From Aporhodopirellula sallentina SM41 (lineage in GTDB: Bacteria; Planctomycetota; Planctomycetia; Pirellulales; Pirellulaceae), in NCBI RefSeq assembly GCF_000346505.1, contig NZ_ANOH01000364.1, positions 1 to 64,000 on the forward strand: DNA of 64,000 bases. Reading direction: 5' to 3'. How positions within the stretch are numbered: position 1 is the first letter of the stretch; every line of letters begins with the position of its first letter. This document shows positions 38,413 through 47,304 of the stretch, one piece after another. The position numbers and the translations under genes are program-made. Below the pieces are notes generated by a model. The model did not search any database. It had not been told where the DNA came from and saw nothing but the letters and a program-made list of their open reading frames with translations.

Positions 38413-39372
38413 TCACCCTCGCATTTCACGCGACTTCTTTTGCGCCCGCTGTTTGGCTCGAAACCGCTTCTTGCGTTTGGCTTCTTTTTCTCGATCGCGT
38501 TCTACTTTCTCGGCTTCCTGCTTTGACGTTTCCGCTTTTTCGCGTTCCATTCCCTGCGGAGTTTCGAACGTGAGCGGCCCGAGACCTCCCGAGCGAATCT
38601 CGGTGACAAAGATCTTGGACGCTCGCTCCAAATCCACTTGGTTGTTTTTTCCCAAACAACCACGCTTCCTACCAATCGCTTCGATCAGCTCGAGCTCTCT
38701 CGAGGGCTGCGAATCCAAATCAAACCGGTCGACCAAACGATCAACATAACGATCCAACAGATAGCGAGCTCCAAAAAAAGCAACGTCGCTATACTCCATG
38801 GCAGTTTCTTGGATCGACCCCAGCAATGCCAACCGGTAGCTACTGTACGTATTTTGAAGATTTGGCCACAGAACACCGGGCGTATCTAAAAGGGTCACAC
38901 CGTCACCGATGTTAACACTCTGTTGCTGCTTCGTGATCGCCGGCGTGTTTCCCGTCTTCGCAATCTTGCGACCGGCCAGAACGTTGATGATGGTTGACTT
39001 CCCAACATTCGGGATCCCCATAATCATCGCTTTTGCTGATTTGCCTTCCTTGTGGGGCACCATCTGCGCAATCGCATATTTGATTTTGCGAATGGTTGGT
39101 ACCTCTTCGGTCGTTACGGCGCGAGCACGGACGCCGGCAACCGCATTGAAATGCTCCTGCCACTGGACCGTCATCGCTTCATCGGCGAGATCACTTTTGG
39201 CGAGCACTTTCAAACACGGTTTGTCGCCACGCAATTCGGCGAGCATCGGATTCTCACTCGAATACGGGATCCTCGCATCAAGAACCTCGACGACGACATC
39301 GACCTTGGGCAAGACGGCCTGCATCTCGAGTCGCGCCTTGTGCATGTGGCCGGGGAACCATTGGATTGACAT
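38413..39372 (-). CDS. ylqF: YlqF/RbgA-type ribosome biogenesis GTPase
   Basis: 319 residues from the ATG at 39372 (MSIQWFPGHMHKA, the family N-terminus). The G motifs occur in circularly permuted order: G4 LAKSD at about 57-61, G1 GIPNVGKS at 119-126 and G3 DTPG at 163-166. This order defines the YlqF/RbgA family, which assists assembly of the 50S ribosomal subunit. The C-terminal tail (about residues 275-319) is a highly charged K/R/E helix. The frame stays open for 132 codons upstream, with cysteine pairs, but that part has no known counterpart in the family and is not included. Confidence 0.94.
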   Translation of the reverse strand: MSIQWFPGHMHKARLEMQAVLPKVDVVVEVLDARIPYSSENPMLAELRGDKPCLKVLAKSDLADEAMTVQWQEHFNAVAGVRARAVTTEEVPTIRKIKYAIAQMVPHKEGKSAKAMIMGIPNVGKSTIINVLAGRKIAKTGNTPAITKQQQSVNIGDGVTLLDTPGVLWPNLQNTYSSYRLALLGSIQETAMEYSDVAFFGARYLLDRYVDRLVDRFDLDSQPSRELELIEAIGRKRGCLGKNNQVDLERASKIFVTEIRSGGLGPLTFETPQGMEREKAETSKQEAEKVERDREKEAKRKKRFRAKQRAQKKSREMRG

Positions 39373-39967
39373 AGCGTTGGGCGTCCTCTTAATCGATCTC
39401 AAACGGCGAAGCGGCGAAGGCAATAGTCCTGGCTTCGATCCCCGTGATGCCTCTGCATCGTGAAACGTTGTATTGAAACACGCCTGCAACTCCTGGGATA
39501 GGCGTCTGTGGACGAGGGTGAACCGCTCCTGCGTGAGAAGGACACCATCCGGCAGGGCCGCTTCCACCGGCAAGAGCAACGAAGTGCAGCGTGATCCCCT
39601 TCCGACAGCATCGTCAGGGAAGCAACGGCACCGGTGGATGTTTGCCTCCTGATCACGCCACCACGATCGATCCCCCGGCAACAGCACCACGGGACAATCG
39701 CAGCAAAACGCGATACGAACCGCCCCCTGGTGCTCCGAACAGGCACACTGTTTGCATCGTATCAACACAGAATTGGTTCAGGAAAGCCGCATCGTTCACT
39801 GCAGCATTATTTGTAAACGTCCACCGCCTGCGTCATAATCGATGACGGACGGCGGACGGAGGTGATCGAGCGGTTACGTCTACTTTTCATACGTCTGCTT
39901 TACATAACAGTCAGCGAGCTGTTCATGGAAGTCTTCGGCTTGTTGTCAAATCAGCGGAGACCGAAAG
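39373..39967. other. Intergenic region between divergent ylqF and grpE-like genes
   Basis: 595 bases. In the ylqF frame 132 codons are open up to 39768 and contain several Cys-x2-Cys pairs near their start, so a small unknown gene or extension cannot be excluded. The other frames show no family features. A promoter for the grpE-like gene should be in the last 100 bases. No heat-shock CIRCE-type inverted repeat was seen. Confidence 0.4.
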
Positions 39968-40501
39968 ATGGACAAGAGTCTGTTGAACAAACCCGAAGGG
40001 TCGTTTGAAACAACCGTCCCGAGACGATTCCCTGTTCCCTCATCTGACCACGGACCTCCCGCGAACCAACCTGAGAGCCACCCCTCGAGGTCAAAATCCA
40101 GCGTGCCGCTCGAGACGCCCTCCTGCGATGCCAATTTCAACGGCCCGTGCGCTCATGAAGTCGTGCGAGACCTGTTGCCGGTTATCGACAACCTCGACCG
40201 AGCGATTTTGACAGGCCGACACAGCGGCGACTTCGATGAGTTCATGTCATCGATTGAGGTGGTCCGCAACCAGCTATTTGACACACTGACTCAACATGGT
40301 CTACAAGAAATTCCTGGCACATGGTGCCCGTTTGACACATGTCACCACGTGGCGGTCGGCCAAGAAGACGACGATGGGCACCCACACGGTTCCGTCGTCG
40401 ACGTGGTCGAACAGGGATATCGTTTTGGTGAGCGAGTCCTCAGGCCATCGAAGGTGATTGTTTCTCGTAACGATTCCTCGAACCCAGGAGAATTCGAATG
40501 A
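39968..40501 (+). CDS. grpE: Short GrpE-like nucleotide exchange factor
   Basis: 177 residues; the ATG follows GGAG by eight bases. GrpE helps DnaK release ADP. The core is recognisable: VVRDLLPVIDNLDRAI (about 64-79), VRNQLFDTLTQHGLQEIPG, FDTCHHVAV in place of the usual FDPxxHEAV, and VVEQGYRFGERVLRPSKVIV. The long N-terminal coiled coil of normal GrpE is replaced by a proline- and serine-rich stretch (residues 1-50), so dimerisation may differ. No dnaK or dnaJ is adjacent. It probably is a second, stress-linked GrpE beside the housekeeping copy elsewhere. It shares ATGA with the next gene. Confidence 0.85.
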   Translation: MDKSLLNKPEGSFETTVPRRFPVPSSDHGPPANQPESHPSRSKSSVPLETPSCDANFNGPCAHEVVRDLLPVIDNLDRAILTGRHSGDFDEFMSSIEVVRNQLFDTLTQHGLQEIPGTWCPFDTCHHVAVGQEDDDGHPHGSVVDVVEQGYRFGERVLRPSKVIVSRNDSSNPGEFE

Positions 40502-40692
40502 ACTACTACGTGATCATCGAAACAGACCACGGTTACACGATTACTCGCGTCCCGGAAGGCATGACTGCGGAAATGGCTGCGAAGGAAGCCGACGGGATCC
40601 TCGTCGATGACGCCCTGTATCGCTCGTTCGAAGAAGCAGAAGACGCCCTGGCTGCCTTCCCGAGTCCCTTTCCGGAAAAGGCCTTCGAGTAG
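40498..40692 (+). CDS. 64-residue hypothetical protein coupled to the grpE-like gene
   Basis: Starts at an ATG overlapping the grpE-like stop, with AGGAG seven bases before it. The acidic sequence (MNYYVIIETDHGYTITRVP, then SFEEAEDALAAFPSPFPEKAF) has one short beta region and one helix. No family is recognised. The overlap and good ribosome site make it a real gene; it may work with the GrpE-like protein. Confidence 0.75.
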   Translation: MNYYVIIETDHGYTITRVPEGMTAEMAAKEADGILVDDALYRSFEEAEDALAAFPSPFPEKAFE

Positions 40693-41085
40693 TCCACCCA
40701 GGCGACTCCACGAGCCAGTGAGTTCCTCGCCTCAATCACTCGAAATCACTCCAAACTCCCCGGCTCCATGTTTCCCAGGTAGGCAACATGGCCGGGGAGT
40801 TTGCATTGAATCCCACCGTGGTCGCTCTCACCAACCTCCCATGCTCTGACGGGCCATTTCACGAACGTGCACGCGGGAGATGTCATTCTGGCATCCTTGG
40901 TTCTCCCGATCAAAAGTACCTCGCAATGCACTGGAGTTTCGTTGCTGCAGACGTGCCTTTGCTTGCTCAAAACGGGTTTGGCACAGCCGTTGCTTTTCTT
41001 ATGGCTCACGCAGTTTCGACTGCCAAAAATGCAGAAAAACAAGAACCTAACCTTCTTTTGACCTTGCTTGAAAGGAGCATCTAAA
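40693..41085. other. Intergenic region with a terminator, before the Hsp20 genes
   Basis: 393 bases. The first half holds the strong hairpin listed at 40753-40802. The rest should carry the promoter of the first Hsp20 gene. I found no heat-shock operator that I recognise and no open frame with support. Confidence 0.45.
40753..40802 (+). terminator. Hairpin terminator after the grpE-like operon
   Basis: Arms at 40753-40772 and 40785-40802 pair over 18 positions with one 2-base bulge, closing a 12-base loop. The stem core is CTCCCCGG/CCGGGGAG. Only a short T-run follows. It lies 60 bases after the stop of the 64-residue gene. Confidence 0.7.
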
Positions 41086-41511
41086 ATGTTAGCAACACGA
41101 TGGGAACCCTGGAGCGAATTGAATCGTTTGAGCCGAGAAATGGACCGTCTATTTGGCCGCAGCGGAAGCGTCGCCACTGGCGTGAGCACATTCCCCGCAA
41201 TGAATGTCTGGGGCGACAACGACAACCTCTACGCAGAGGCGGAGTTGCCTGGTTTCTCGCTCGATGATCTCGAGATTTACGTCATTGCCAATCAACTCAC
41301 CCTGAAAGGCGAACGCCGACCACCTGAACACGATGGTGGCACATGGCACCGTCAAGAACGCGGGTATGGCAAGTTCAGCCGGACGATTGAACTCCCCGGT
41401 GACATTGATGCGGAGCGAGTTTCCGCCGAGTTCAAAAACGGCGTCCTACGCGTCACATTGCCAAAGAGCGAAGCGGTCAAACCACGACGCATCGACGTCA
41501 AGGCAAACTGA
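41086..41511 (+). CDS. Hsp20-family small heat shock protein (first copy)
   Basis: 141 residues from the ATG at 41086, eight bases after GGAG. The N-terminus MLATRWEPWSELNRLSREMDRLFGR is the usual class A leader, and the alpha-crystallin domain covers about residues 38-140 with AELPGFSLDDLEIYV, GKFSRTIELPGDIDAERVSAEFKNGVLRVTLPKS and the C-terminal RRIDVKAN, an I-x-V variant of the anchoring motif. It holds unfolded proteins for refolding, probably by DnaK with the nearby GrpE-like protein. Confidence 0.95.
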   Translation: MLATRWEPWSELNRLSREMDRLFGRSGSVATGVSTFPAMNVWGDNDNLYAEAELPGFSLDDLEIYVIANQLTLKGERRPPEHDGGTWHRQERGYGKFSRTIELPGDIDAERVSAEFKNGVLRVTLPKSEAVKPRRIDVKAN

Positions 41512-41624
41512 GGCAACGCGAATTCGACCATCGAGTGGCGATCGATCCCTATCGAACACCACTCGATGACCAATACGCAAAATACCATTGATTGTAACGA
41601 CCTCAACGATCAAGGAGCACAAAC

Positions 41625-42035
41625 ATGAGTACCACAATGACAACGACAAACCAAAACGTTTCTCACGATACCGAACGTTCGAAAGATACCAACGGAACCG
41701 CTCAACGTGCGACTTACCAACCTCGATTCGATATCTGGGAAGGTGATGATGAGTTGGTTCTCTACGGAGATCTTCCGGGCGTCGATAGCGACAACCTCGA
41801 CGTCAACTTCGAGAATCGTCAATTGACGATCCATGGCCAAGTCAGCCATTGCCATGACGAGGAAGGATACCTCTTCAGTGAATATGGCGTCGGTGATTTC
41901 CAACGCACGTTCACGATCGGCGAAGCAATCAACGGTGAGGCGATTTCGGCTGAACTGCACAACGGAGTTCTAACCCTCCGGTTGCCAAAATCCGAACACG
42001 CCAAACCCCGCCGAATCGAAGTGCAAGTACGCTGA
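41625..42035 (+). CDS. Hsp20-family small heat shock protein (second copy)
   Basis: 136 residues; ATG seven bases after GGAG. The N-terminus is a serine/threonine-rich disordered stretch (1-30) unlike the first copy. The alpha-crystallin domain contains YGDLPGVDSDNLDVNFENRQLTI, GDFQRTFTIGEAINGEAISAELHNGVLTLRLPKSE and ends RRIEVQVR. The two copies differ enough for hetero-oligomers or separate partners. The gap of 113 bases suggests the same operon. Confidence 0.95.
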   Translation: MSTTMTTTNQNVSHDTERSKDTNGTAQRATYQPRFDIWEGDDELVLYGDLPGVDSDNLDVNFENRQLTIHGQVSHCHDEEGYLFSEYGVGDFQRTFTIGEAINGEAISAELHNGVLTLRLPKSEHAKPRRIEVQVR

Positions 42036-42416
42036 TTTGTCAGTGATGATGCCTTGCCTGACACCGGTCGGGCAAGGCAAGCAGGGGTTCGTGTTGCAAC
42101 TCGCCCGTTGCCACACGGACCTTTTTGATGCCGGCACTTGGCTAGCTGAATTGACGGTCGCAACGCGAGACGGCGTCCAAGCTCGTGGCCCACACCGCAG
42201 TGACGAGACGCGGAGATTCGGCAACATTGACGAACCTCCCGCGAGGGACACCGCACACGCACCGGCAGCCTAGCTCCGCAAATTCGCAAGATTTTCAGAT
42301 GCCTGCGTCACATTATCACCTATAATTGCCGAAATAAACGACGGCACGTTTCGTGCACATCTGTTCCGTGAACAAGGGATGTGTGAAGTAACTTGCAACC
42401 ATGCAGAGGTGATGCG
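42036..42416. other. Intergenic region after the Hsp20 pair
   Basis: 381 bases without a supported gene. A hairpin occurs at 42051-42078 (listed). An open frame of 78 codons from 42037 runs through that hairpin, lacks a ribosome site and matches nothing. Confidence 0.45.
42051..42078 (+). terminator. Hairpin after the second Hsp20 gene
   Basis: Arms of 12 bases (42051-42062 and 42067-42078) with one G-U type mismatch and a 4-base loop, 15 bases after the stop codon. There is no T-run, so termination would be Rho-dependent or weak; mRNA stabilisation is another possibility. Confidence 0.5.
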
Positions 42417-42794
42417 ATGGATTATGTCGGTTTTGTCCTGAATCGGGCAGGCGAATGGCTTGAGCACTGGATCGCGTCAATCGCGACCACGGAGGAGGAG
42501 TTCGTCGACGAAGTTTCCCCCGTTGAGTTTGTCGGCGGTCCGCTCGACGGATACGAGCATGCGGTGAGTGCGTCCAAACTCTACCACCTTCCGCCATCGG
42601 TACTGATCCCGATCAGCGTTTCTTTAATCACGCATCTGACCGACACGCTCGAAGAGCAGTTCTCACGTGTCCCGACAGGTCATCATGATCTCCCTCGCTC
42701 TTTCGCGAGTTACGACCTCGAACCCGATGGCGCCCGGTGGCGTTATCGGTTTAGCGGACATGTCATCACGGACGACGTGAAAGCACCCGACTAG
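42417..42794 (+). CDS. Hypothetical protein, 125 residues
   Basis: The ATG at 42417 follows AGAGG by seven bases. Amphipathic N-terminus (YVGFVLNRAGEWLEHWIAS), then a stretch VEFVGGPLDGYEHAVS and a C-terminal beta-rich part (ARWRYRFSGHV). The GGPLDG motif occurs in many short phage- and plasmid-type proteins of unknown role, from memory. No signal or membrane segment. It may be part of the stress cluster. No function is claimed. Confidence 0.6.
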   Translation: MDYVGFVLNRAGEWLEHWIASIATTEEEFVDEVSPVEFVGGPLDGYEHAVSASKLYHLPPSVLIPISVSLITHLTDTLEEQFSRVPTGHHDLPRSFASYDLEPDGARWRYRFSGHVITDDVKAPD

Positions 42795-42868
42795 TCGCCC
42801 CCCTTTCCTGAATCACATCGCCCTGTCCTGCATCACATCGCTGCCCTCCCAACGCAGAGGATTTGATC

Positions 42869-43378
42869 ATGACTACCACGTTTGCACAAACCTCTCGAAA
42901 TCCCGGCCCAAAACCCCAATCGACCCCCGCGTCCGACCGCACGCAACGGGGAACTGCCGCGCGATCGACTACGCTGCGGGACGCGCAACATCATCGCATC
43001 ACGCCCGTGGCACTGGGAACGACGCCCGGGGCACTGAGCACGAGCCGAGTTGATGACACCACGCCGCCTGACGCGCAGCATTCCCCGGCGATCACGTCAT
43101 CTCCGTTTGAACTGCACGTGGCTTCTGACGTCCCGACACGCGGTGCGTTTCGTCGCAAACATCGTCGATGGTCAAACTTCTTTCGTGACTTTTGGATCGA
43201 GAAATCGTTCACGTTGTTCTCGCTCGTCACATCAGTTGTGATTGCCACGCTCTGCACCGCCGACCTTGTCTCGCGGTGGCCTTGGATGCGTGCCAGCCCT
43301 CTTTTCGACTGGAGCTTTCTTTTTGTCGGCATCGCGATGTTCATTCTCGGATGCCACGTTTTTTCAGACCAGATTTAA
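42869..43378 (+). CDS. Hypothetical membrane protein with a long disordered N-terminus
   Basis: 169 residues from the ATG at 42869 (GAGG eight bases before). Residues 1-95 are rich in Ser, Thr, Pro and Arg and look disordered. Two membrane helices follow at about 115-136 (FTLFSLVTSVVIATLCTADLV) and 147-166 (WSFLFVGIAMFILGCHVF). No family is recognised. Confidence 0.6.
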   Translation: MTTTFAQTSRNPGPKPQSTPASDRTQRGTAARSTTLRDAQHHRITPVALGTTPGALSTSRVDDTTPPDAQHSPAITSSPFELHVASDVPTRGAFRRKHRRWSNFFRDFWIEKSFTLFSLVTSVVIATLCTADLVSRWPWMRASPLFDWSFLFVGIAMFILGCHVFSDQI

Positions 43379-43416
43379 ACTCCCGCACCAACCTGTCAAA
43401 CAGGAGGAAATGAAAA

Positions 43417-44283
43417 ATGAATGCTTACTTACGAACTCTGCTCGTCACGTTATTCTCGCTTGTTTCCCTCTCAGCTGTTTCTGCAGAAGAAGCATCGCCG
43501 ACAACGATCGACGCGGACGCATCGACGCCAATCGTTTCGAAAGAAAGTGGTGGCATCCTAGATGAATCGACGCAAGCAAGCCTTGGTGTGATGGTGGCTT
43601 CGCTCCCGGAAGTCCTCGCCAGCCATCTTCCCGAAGCACTGCCCAACGGTCGTGGGATTTTGGTTTCCAACGTTGTCGAGGGGTCTGCGGCGGACGCGGC
43701 CGGTTTGCAACGCAACGACATCCTCGTTCGATACGACGACCAAGATCTTTACTCGAGCGAGCAATTGATCAAGCGTGTCCGAAACGACAAACCGGGTGAT
43801 GAAGTGGCGTTGGAATACATCCGCGGTGGAAAACTTCAATCGACCAAAGTCGTCCTCGACAAGACACTCAAACCGCGACGCACCCCTGTGAATGAATGGT
43901 CGGGAATGACCCCGCCGTTCAACTTCCCATGGTCGTCCATGCTTCCTTCTTTCTCGACGAACCAAAACATTGCAGGAAATGACAACACTGAATGGAACGA
44001 GTTCGTTTCGCTCAGCGTCGTGAAAGAGGCCGACGGCACCTACACCGCACGCATTACGTTCAACGACGAGAATGGCGAGTCAGTGTCACACGAGTTCAAA
44101 GGAAAGCGACAAGAAGTAAGAGACGCGATCAACGCCGACACCAGCCTGCCGGAACATCGTAAAAATCAACTACTGCGTACGCTCGATGACCGAGCAAACG
44201 ATTTTCGCGATTCTCTATTGAATGGCCTACGACGCAACCATTGGCAGTCCCGTCCATTCAATTGGCAAAGCTTTCAATTTTGA
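43417..44283 (+). CDS. Secreted PDZ-domain protein
   Basis: 288 residues; the ATG is nine bases after GGAGG. Signal peptide at 1-23 (LLVTLFSLVSLSAVSA). A single PDZ domain spans about residues 55-150, with RGILVSNVVEGSAADAAGLQRNDILVRYDDQDL and GDEVALEYIRGGKLQSTKVVL. No serine protease domain is present, so it is not a DegP. The C-terminal part (about 190-288) has no recognised family and ends with WQSRPFNWQSF. It probably holds peptides or partners in the periplasm during envelope stress, an inference from its neighbours. Confidence 0.87.
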   Translation: MNAYLRTLLVTLFSLVSLSAVSAEEASPTTIDADASTPIVSKESGGILDESTQASLGVMVASLPEVLASHLPEALPNGRGILVSNVVEGSAADAAGLQRNDILVRYDDQDLYSSEQLIKRVRNDKPGDEVALEYIRGGKLQSTKVVLDKTLKPRRTPVNEWSGMTPPFNFPWSSMLPSFSTNQNIAGNDNTEWNEFVSLSVVKEADGTYTARITFNDENGESVSHEFKGKRQEVRDAINADTSLPEHRKNQLLRTLDDRANDFRDSLLNGLRRNHWQSRPFNWQSFQF

Positions 44284-44296
44284 ACCGAGGTGAAAC

Positions 44297-44605
44297 ATGA
44301 ACACTCCTCGATGCCCCACCTGCAACACCGATATGGACGAGGGCTTCCTGCTGGATCAATTTAGCGATTACCGCAAAGACAACTTGTTTTGGGTAAGCGG
44401 CACGTTCAGTTCATACATGATGGGCCACGAACATGTGCTGCCTGTTCGCAGTTGCCGTTGTCCCAACTGCGGCCTACTGCTCAGCTACGCACTTGAGCGA
44501 GCAAACGCACTCTCGCCGCACTCCGATGCACTAACACCCTCAGAATCGAGGCAAACGTCCTCAACGCAGCGACGTTCATGCGACGAGGTCGCGGTGCCCG
44601 GCTAA
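44297..44605 (+). CDS. Small zinc-ribbon protein
   Basis: 102 residues starting 13 bases after the PDZ gene, with GAGG before it. Two Cys pairs, CPTCNTDMDEGFLLD (about 6-20) and CRCPNCGLLLSY (about 53-64), suggest one zinc site, as in short DUF6487-type proteins I remember. The last 35 residues are disordered. The role is unknown; its close spacing places it in the stress operon. Confidence 0.75.
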   Translation: MNTPRCPTCNTDMDEGFLLDQFSDYRKDNLFWVSGTFSSYMMGHEHVLPVRSCRCPNCGLLLSYALERANALSPHSDALTPSESRQTSSTQRRSCDEVAVPG

Positions 44606-44861
44606 CCGGTCGAAAGTCGTTTGTCAGCGTGACATGATCGCTAATCCAGCAACTGACGCTGTTCGGTTATGCCCAGCCGGTCTTTCGAGATTGGCGTTTT
44701 CATGAAGGCGAAGACGATTGATTGTCGATTCGCCTTCGTGCATTCTGTCTCGGTCCCAAAAACACACCTCCACGACAACGGCACCGCGCTGCAAGCCCGG
44801 CCTCGCAAACCCGGTTCTACTTGGCCTGTCCCCTTTTGAAGATACGGTTTGTGTGGAAGCG

Positions 44862-46301
44862 TTATCTGCCTGTCACCATCGTTGAGCCAGGCGCCTCGTT
44901 GGCGCATCCGGCCGTTTGGGGCCCTGCACCTGCGAGCAACATTCGGCGCATTCCGATAGCGATGATGCCTGCTTGTGCCAACGACCATACGATTAGCACT
45001 CCCCACCAATGCTCCACTGCGGACGCCCCCTCCGGAGACAACGCGAAGCCGCCCAACATCGCGATCATCCCAGGGACGGCAGTTGCCACTAAGATGACAA
45101 ACGTCTTTCCGATTCCCTTCGCGGAGGCCCCCAACAACATGCTTGCAACATCGAAAATCCCGTAGACGGCGGCATATCGGAGCAAGAGAACCGCAACCGG
45201 CTCGATCTCACCACGTTCACTCGCAGTCAATCCACCTAGCGAAACTTGCAGTAAAAAATACGGAAAGCCAAGGAGCAGCACCGCCAATATCACGACACCC
45301 GCACCACCGATAACCAACGATCGTCTCATGACTTGCCCGGCCAAGGCGATACCTCCCGACGCGAAAGCCTGCCCGGTTACTACAGTCACCGCGGTGGCCA
45401 ATCCGATCGCTGGGATCGATAACAACTGGTAAAGACTCAGTGCCGCTGAGGTCGCCGCGAGCCCAGTGACGGATGCCGCGCCGATCAACAACATGAGCAA
45501 ACTGAAAAGTGCTGACCGCACGAGCTGCTGAATCCCCAACGCAGATCCGGGCACGGCGATTTCGTGGATGAGTGCCGCATCGGGTTTCCACGACTCAGCA
45601 AAATGCCGTCCGAACGAACGTACTCTCGAAAGCAGAACGGCAAACACGAAAACCTTGAACCACATTGCGATCACCGTCGCCGACGCCGCTCCCCAAACCC
45701 CCAACGCCGGAATTCCCAGTCCACCGAAGATCAACCAGAAATCAAGGACGACGTTCAGGGCAGAAGACGCCACATTGGTTCGCAGAATCGGTTTGGTTAT
45801 TCGACGACCGACAAAAAATGCAGTAAGCCCCGCTTCGAGCATGGATGCCGGTGCCACGAATAAAAGCGTCCGAAAGTATCTCGCCTCCTGCAACGCTAGG
45901 TCCGCCTCGTGCCCAAACGCTTCGAAAACGCGTGGGCTGAGCCATCCGACAAAAACGAGGATCGGAATACACGCGAGCGTCATCCAAATACATTGCCACA
46001 CCAACGCCCAGGTTCGCCGATTCACCGCACCACGATCGCGTCGTCTGCCGAGAGTGATCGCCACCAAAGGGGTAATGAACCCCATCATGGAAACCGGAAC
46101 GCAGGCGACCGCCCAATAGAGATTGCCGGCAGACACGGACGCCGCCGACGAAGTCGGGCCATACCACATCAACAAAGTTCGGTCGGTAAACAATGTGATC
46201 GAAAAACAACCGACTGTTGCCGCAAGGGGTATCGCAACCGCGAGAATCGCTCGGTATCCGAACGAATGACTATCCTTTCTGCTGTGGTTTTCGCTCGACA
46301 A
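44862..46301 (-). CDS. MATE-family multidrug/cation exporter
   Basis: 479 residues and about 12 membrane segments in two repeated halves. YRAILAVAIPLAATVGCFSITLFTDRTLLMWY opens the first half; SALNVVLDFWLIFGGLGIPALGVWGAASATV and LGIQQLVRSALFSLLMLLIG are typical later parts. MATE proteins use a Na+ or H+ gradient to expel drugs or metabolites. A TTG at 46301 is used, as no ATG or GTG in frame lies upstream of the first helix; AGGT precedes it. It is a single gene convergent with the stress cluster. Confidence 0.9.
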   Translation of the reverse strand: MSSENHSRKDSHSFGYRAILAVAIPLAATVGCFSITLFTDRTLLMWYGPTSSAASVSAGNLYWAVACVPVSMMGFITPLVAITLGRRRDRGAVNRRTWALVWQCIWMTLACIPILVFVGWLSPRVFEAFGHEADLALQEARYFRTLLFVAPASMLEAGLTAFFVGRRITKPILRTNVASSALNVVLDFWLIFGGLGIPALGVWGAASATVIAMWFKVFVFAVLLSRVRSFGRHFAESWKPDAALIHEIAVPGSALGIQQLVRSALFSLLMLLIGAASVTGLAATSAALSLYQLLSIPAIGLATAVTVVTGQAFASGGIALAGQVMRRSLVIGGAGVVILAVLLLGFPYFLLQVSLGGLTASERGEIEPVAVLLLRYAAVYGIFDVASMLLGASAKGIGKTFVILVATAVPGMIAMLGGFALSPEGASAVEHWWGVLIVWSLAQAGIIAIGMRRMLLAGAGPQTAGCANEAPGSTMVTGR

Positions 46302-46404
46302 AACGACCTATCCGTTGTCCGAGGTAAGTGATTGGCTCAGGAAATGCATACCGAGTTGAATCTGTATCAGCTTCACTCTTCGCTCCACGAGCAGGAAACT
46401 CGCG

Positions 46405-46611
46405 ATGTCTGCAACTCCCGCACCGACCAAACTCCACCTTCCATTCTCGCGACCTTGGATTCTCGCCAAGCAGTTTGTGTGGCGGTTCTCGGAGACGATC
46501 AACAACTTGGCAAAATCCATCAACAGTGCCGAACAACAGATGCAACGATCCGGTGCAATGATCCCCCGGTGCGAACCCGTCGTTATTATTCCTGTACGGA
46601 AAAAGGGATAG
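46405..46611 (+). CDS. Possible small protein directly before a hypothetical gene
   Basis: 68 residues (SATPAPTKLHLPF to IIPVRKKG). AGGAAA precedes the ATG. Its stop codon is immediately followed by the ATG of the 230-residue gene, in the same frame. This could be a small coupled gene or the N-terminus of one protein interrupted by TAG. No family is recognised, and the evidence is weak. Confidence 0.35.
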   Translation: MSATPAPTKLHLPFSRPWILAKQFVWRFSETINNLAKSINSAEQQMQRSGAMIPRCEPVVIIPVRKKG

Positions 46612-47304
46612 ATGGCGATTCCCTCAAATTCAGATTGGCTAACCCATCAATGGGTCGTGGCTGGTATCGTCTCGGCATCCTCTCGTTTCATCCCGGTACC
46701 CTTTATCGACGATTTGGTCCGCGAGCAATGCAGACGGTTTGTAGTATCCAGGACCCTGCACGCCAATGAACCGACAGAAAACGTTTCACTCGAAACGCTG
46801 CGGCCTTACTACAGCAGCAGCGATGGTTGCCTCACAGGTTGCCTCGGAACACTCGCCAAGGCACCGCTGAAAATCATCTTGTTTCCAATACGCAAGGTTG
46901 TTGCGGTCGTGACTTCGGTTCGAGGCGTTCCTCTGGAAATCGTGAAGATGGTGCTGCTCGGACGCACCTTGAATCGGCAACTTCGCGATAGCCCCAAGAA
47001 AATCAACAACGCCTACGCGATGCGGATGCGAATGGCATTCGAAGATTCGTTCTCAGGAATGGACTTTCGAATGGTCAAGGCTGCCATGAACGATGCCCTG
47101 TCACACGTGAGTGGGTGGAAGTCATCGGCAATGGAAACGGCTCGCCAAGCAGTAGCCCGGCAGGATGAAGCACGCGAACCAATCAACGCCCCCAAGGAAG
47201 TAGAGACCGGAGCGCAGAAAGTCCAAGAGGTTCTCGATCGCCCCGAGTTCGCAGACCTGTTCACGGAGTTTGACAAGCGGTTCGACCAACGCATGATCGT
47301 GTAG
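46612..47304 (+). CDS. Hypothetical protein, 230 residues
   Basis: No signal peptide. An amphipathic or membrane-associated stretch lies at about residues 80-125 (CLGTLAKAPLKIILFPIRKVVAVVTSVRGVPLEIVKMVLLG), followed by a long, charged helical C-terminus. The GCLGTLAKAPLKI segment could be a hairpin in the membrane. I do not recognise a family. A strong terminator follows. Confidence 0.65.
   Translation: MAIPSNSDWLTHQWVVAGIVSASSRFIPVPFIDDLVREQCRRFVVSRTLHANEPTENVSLETLRPYYSSSDGCLTGCLGTLAKAPLKIILFPIRKVVAVVTSVRGVPLEIVKMVLLGRTLNRQLRDSPKKINNAYAMRMRMAFEDSFSGMDFRMVKAAMNDALSHVSGWKSSAMETARQAVARQDEAREPINAPKEVETGAQKVQEVLDRPEFADLFTEFDKRFDQRMIV

Noticed and set aside
39373-39768. 132 codons open in frame upstream of ylqF, with several Cys-x2-Cys pairs
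   Set aside because: The YlqF family starts exactly at MSIQWFPGHM, the upstream part resembles nothing known, and other frames in this stretch are open too, so chance openness is likely.
42037-42273. 78-codon frame after the second Hsp20 gene
   Set aside because: No ribosome site, it runs through a hairpin, and it matches no family.
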